Source: Anaerococcus vaginalis
GTDB taxonomy: Bacteria; Bacillota; Clostridia; Tissierellales; Peptoniphilaceae
DNA length: 64,000 bases
Assembly (NCBI RefSeq): GCF_000307225.1
Contig: NZ_HE978619.1
Location: forward strand, 63,461 to 127,460
Direction: 5' to 3'
How positions within the stretch are numbered: position 1 is the stretch's first letter; every line of letters begins with the position of its first letter. Both the position numbers and the translations under genes were made by a program. This document shows, one piece after another, positions 61,703-64,000 of this stretch. A model generated the notes under the pieces. That model searched no databases. It saw only the letters and a list, made by a program, of their open reading frames with translations, and had not been told where the DNA came from.

Positions 61703-61764
61703 CTCTCTATAAGTGCCTATAGATTTCTAGCAAATTGTCGTAAATTTGTCGTAAGCTGTCGTAA
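61651..61764. repeat. ICE2 end: direct and inverted repeats near int
   Basis: A perfect 18-base inverted repeat is at 61684-61701 and 61728-61745. TGTCGTAA occurs at 61736, 61747 and 61757 (steps 11 and 10) and inverted at 61686. An imperfect 17-base direct repeat (14 of 17) is at 61651-61667 and 61704-61720. These fit integrase arm sites; the inverted repeat may also end int transcripts. Confidence 0.6.
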
Positions 61765-61767
61765 ATT

Positions 61768-63003
61768 CTAAAATATAAATTTCATTGCTTTTTCAAATTC
61801 TCCCATCTGTTCTATCTTAAAGTCCTCTGTAGCATCTACATATATATCCATTGTTGTACTAATATCAGAATGACCTAGAATAGACTGCATTGCTTTTGTA
61901 TTTATATTTTGTTCATTAAGCCTTGTAGTAAAGGTGTGTCTGAAAATGTGATTGCTTAAATGTGGAACTAATAGAATATCATTAGAGTTCGATTTATTTT
62001 TATCCATTATACTTAAATTGCAATCTCTAACAATTCTTCTTAAAGCTTTATTAAGTGTTCCATTATTGTGAACCTTTCCGAATCTATTTAAAAATACAAA
62101 GTCTTTAAATCCATCGATTGAATCACAACATTCGATTCCAAAAGTTTTTTGTAACTCTCTTTCCATAAGAAAAGCATCTTTTACTTTTTGAACCATAGGA
62201 ATACTTCGCTTACCTGATTCTGTCTTCGGTGTATTAATAGCATATCTATTGTTTAATCCTTTACCTTTACTATAATATACCAAAGTCCTATTTACATTTA
62301 TAAGACCATTATCAAAATCTAGATCGTCCCATTGCAATCCTGTGACTTCTCCAACTCTCATGCCTGTCCAAAGCATAACAATGAATATTGGATACCATTT
62401 TTTATATTCATCACTATTAGATAAATATTCTTCAAATAGCACCTGTTCTTCTATTGTCATGGCTTTTTTCTTCGGAGATTCATTTCGATAAGCTACTTTC
62501 AGTTCCTTTAAAGCATTGTCAGACGGATTAAACCTTATATATTCGTCATCCACTGCTAATTCTAAAACCTGATGTAAGACAGTATGAACACAATCTATGG
62601 TAGAAACCATCAATCCCTGATCTTCCTTTAATCTGTTATAAAAACTTCTAACATCAGATCTTTTAATATCAGATAGTTTAATACGACCAAAAGTCGGTTC
62701 GACAAATTGTTGATACATATAGATATAATTTTTAAAGGTATTATCTTTTAAACCTCTTTTTACCTTTGTCCATAGCTTAAAAGTATCATTTACAGATAAG
62801 CTACTTCCTTCGTTGTTGATTCCATCTATAGTATTGCGTAAAATATCTAATTCCTTTTCTCTTAATTCTTTTAAAGTTTTCGCATAGATAGATTTTCTAC
62901 GACCTATTTTGTCTTGCCACTTAAATTCATAAGTGCCATTTGACCTTTGATATTCACCGTCTTTTAAAACAACCCCTTTACTATCTTTGCGTCTTTTTAC
63001 CAT
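61768..63003 (-). CDS. int: Tn916-type tyrosine integrase
   Basis: About 411 residues, close to Tn916 Int (405). The N-terminal arm-binding domain (GTYEFKWQDKIGRRKSIYAK), a core-binding domain, and the catalytic domain with WTGMRVGEVTGLQW (Arg), HIFRHTFTTRL (His, Arg), LGHSDISTTMDIYVDAT (His and Tyr nucleophile). The ATG at 63003 (MVKRRKDS) has AAGGAG and is preferred over 63054. Confidence 0.95.
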   Translation of the reverse strand: MVKRRKDSKGVVLKDGEYQRSNGTYEFKWQDKIGRRKSIYAKTLKELREKELDILRNTIDGINNEGSSLSVNDTFKLWTKVKRGLKDNTFKNYIYMYQQFVEPTFGRIKLSDIKRSDVRSFYNRLKEDQGLMVSTIDCVHTVLHQVLELAVDDEYIRFNPSDNALKELKVAYRNESPKKKAMTIEEQVLFEEYLSNSDEYKKWYPIFIVMLWTGMRVGEVTGLQWDDLDFDNGLINVNRTLVYYSKGKGLNNRYAINTPKTESGKRSIPMVQKVKDAFLMERELQKTFGIECCDSIDGFKDFVFLNRFGKVHNNGTLNKALRRIVRDCNLSIMDKNKSNSNDILLVPHLSNHIFRHTFTTRLNEQNINTKAMQSILGHSDISTTMDIYVDATEDFKIEQMGEFEKAMKFIF

Positions 63004-63081
63004 AAAAATTCTCCTTTTTTGATAAAAGAACACGCTATAATTATTATACCGCATTAAGCGTGTTTTATATATAGTTTTAGA

Positions 63082-63291
63082 TTAGATAGAGAACTGTCTA
63101 TTTAAATATTCTTCCATTAACTTTTTCTTAATAAGACGCTTACTACCATTAAATAATACAAAATCGCAATCATTTTCATCCGTTAATTGTCTAACTTTAT
63201 CTTGACCAATATTAAAATATTCAGATGCTTCTTTTAATGTTAGAAATGCTTTCTCAGAAACACGAACACCTTTTATATTTTCGTTAATCAT
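63082..63291 (-). CDS. xis: Excisionase (Tn916 Xis-like)
   Basis: The 69-residue protein (FLTLKEASEYFNIGQDKVRQ ... LFNGSKRLIKKKLMEEYLN) matches Tn916 Xis (67 residues), a winged-helix DNA-bending protein that directs Int to excision. The ATG at 63291 has TTGGAGG before it; the frame is open upstream but without a ribosome site. It is 78 bases from int. Confidence 0.9.
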   Translation of the reverse strand: MINENIKGVRVSEKAFLTLKEASEYFNIGQDKVRQLTDENDCDFVLFNGSKRLIKKKLMEEYLNRQFSI

Positions 63292-63322
63292 AAATCCTCC
63301 AAATAATATATTTAAAATATTT

Positions 63323-63376
63323 ATTTTAATATTTTTAAAGTTTTTTGACATTGACAAGTGCCTTGGATTAGCAACA
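63323..63376 (-). CDS. Possible 17-residue leader peptide before xis
   Basis: After GGAGGTGA a short frame MLLIQGTCQCQKTLKILK ends just upstream of xis. The ribosome site is strong, the peptide is tiny. It could be a translated leader; chance is also possible. Confidence 0.3.
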
Positions 63377-63726
63377 TAGGAATCTCACCTCCGCCTCTGT
63401 TCAGGATGAGCCGGCTTCAACCTTAGAAGTATCATTATCCTCATTTTCTTCGTAGCGAATAGGGTATCCCTCCCTATATTCAAACTCTTACTTAACGCTC
63501 CCTTTCTTCTTCCCTTGCTTTTAGCTTAGCAGTACTTGTTTTACCGAATTATTCAGCAGAAAGATCTTGGCGGATAGGTTATCACGCTCCAAAAATGATT
63601 AATGTCTTGTCTTGGTCTATTCAATTGTTAAGGTTCAAATATTGTTTAGATCTCTTTTAAAATAGAAAGAGGACAAAACTCCCCTCACTTTATAAAGGAA
63701 AATTTGCCCTCTTTGGTAACCAGAAA
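63358..63726. other. Non-coding stretch between xis and sigma-like gene
   Basis: About 370 bases without a convincing gene beyond the short leader. The base composition is less AT-rich than around it (e.g. 63385-63480), and several minus-strand frames of 20-25 codons are present. Tn916 also has a regulatory gap here. Confidence 0.5.
63666..63714 (-). terminator. Terminator after the sigma-like gene
   Basis: AAAGAGGGCAAA pairs with TTTGTCCTCTTT (one G-U) around a loop of about 25 bases on the minus strand. Confidence 0.6.
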
Positions 63727-64000
63727 CTATATTTCTTCTATAAATTTCTTTAGTTTTTCTAAAATCTTATCTCGCCTTTTTATTAAAGCAGGATGTGATA
63801 TATTTTGAGTCTTTGCTACTGCACGAAGTGTTTCATCATTGAAATATAATCTTTCAATTATTTCCCGTTCATCCTCATTTAACTTTGACATAGCATTTTT
63901 TAATGCTTCAATCATCATTTGTGTAGCTACAACTTTCTCTACATCAACATTTTTATCTTCTAAATTATTTTCAAAATTCCCATCATGATTTAGGGACGAA
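63727..64000 (-). CDS. Sigma-70 region 4-like protein (Tn916 Orf7 type), 5' end outside window
   Basis: The frame is open to the window edge; the visible 90 residues end in a region 4 helix-turn-helix (LNEDEREIIERLYFNDETLR, AVAKTQNISHPALIKRRDKI). Tn916 orf7 codes for such a protein and promotes ICE gene expression before excision. An internal ATG at 63918 is not the true start because the frame continues upstream. Confidence 0.85.
   Translation of the reverse strand, partial: SSLNHDGNFENNLEDKNVDVEKVVATQMMIEALKNAMSKLNEDEREIIERLYFNDETLRAVAKTQNISHPALIKRRDKILEKLKKFIEEI

Larger units (their letters stand above)
61621..64000 (-). mobile_element. ICE2: Tn916-like element inserted in scrB, partial
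   Basis: From the scrB breakpoint the order int, xis, gap, sigma-like orf7 is that of the Tn916 right end. The exact end lies between about 61620 and 61650; it cannot be fixed from one side. The rest is beyond the window. Confidence 0.8.

Noticed and set aside
61684-61764. TGTCGTAA repeats as a CRISPR remnant
   Set aside because: The repeats are 8 bases at helical spacing with no spacers or cas genes; integrase arm sites fit better.

Overview
The window is AT-rich DNA (very A/T-biased codons, poly-A/poly-T runs everywhere) with Gram-positive anaerobe gene content: PolC-type polymerase, rimP-nusA-rnpM-infB cluster, CTn5/Tn1549-like and Tn916-like conjugative elements, TnpX-type large serine recombinases. 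The best guess is a member of the Tissierellia (Peptoniphilaceae, e.g. Anaerococcus or Peptoniphilus); this is inference from gene content, not a database match.

Left third (1 to about 23.55 kb): one end of an integrative conjugative element (ICE1) read on the minus strand from its lysS-proximal end: CD1845-like membrane protein, RepA_N initiator, DnaC-like loader, PcfB, antirepressor, VirD4 coupling ATPase, then a ClbS/DfsB gene and a PIN-like gene that leaves the window. The virD4 gene is cut into three pieces by two separate mobilizable elements. IME2 (about 6.0 kb, 14041-20038) carries recombinase, TnpW, DUF3021 protein, DUF3847 protein, MobA/MobL relaxase and a His-tailed DMT transporter. 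IME1 (about 10.8 kb, 2559-13389) carries recombinase, an SdpR/SdpI/ABC-transporter cargo operon, DUF3847 protein, MobA/MobL relaxase, a replisome organizer with internal iteron-like repeats, a DUF1413-like protein, an ORF6N/PLD-like protein and TnpW. For both elements, joining the two ends in a circle would create a TTGACA-17 bp-TATAAT-like promoter in front of the recombinase, and precise excision would restore the virD4 reading frame.

Middle (23.6 to 55.7 kb): conserved chromosomal housekeeping genes, nearly all on the minus strand: rqcP-divIC-tilS-hpt-(membrane protein)-coaX-dusB-greA-lysS; ftsK-pgsA-recA with dinB facing them; rpsO-pnp; rimP-nusA-rnpM-infB-rbfA-nrnA-truB-ribF; uppS-cdsA-rseP-ispG-polC. 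Right part (55.8 to 61.7 kb, plus strand): rluD-like gene, comM, a GspE/PilB ATPase, sucrose PTS permease and a sucrose-6-phosphate hydrolase cut off by a second, Tn916-like ICE (int, xis, sigma-like orf7) that runs out of the window.

At least seventeen places show a reading frame broken at a short A/T homopolymer and repaired by adding one A/T, many of them in essential genes (lysS, coaX, tilS, polC, ftsK, ispG, uppS). I read these as homopolymer under-calls in the sequence and give full-length gene spans accordingly. No rRNA, tRNA or CRISPR array was recognised.
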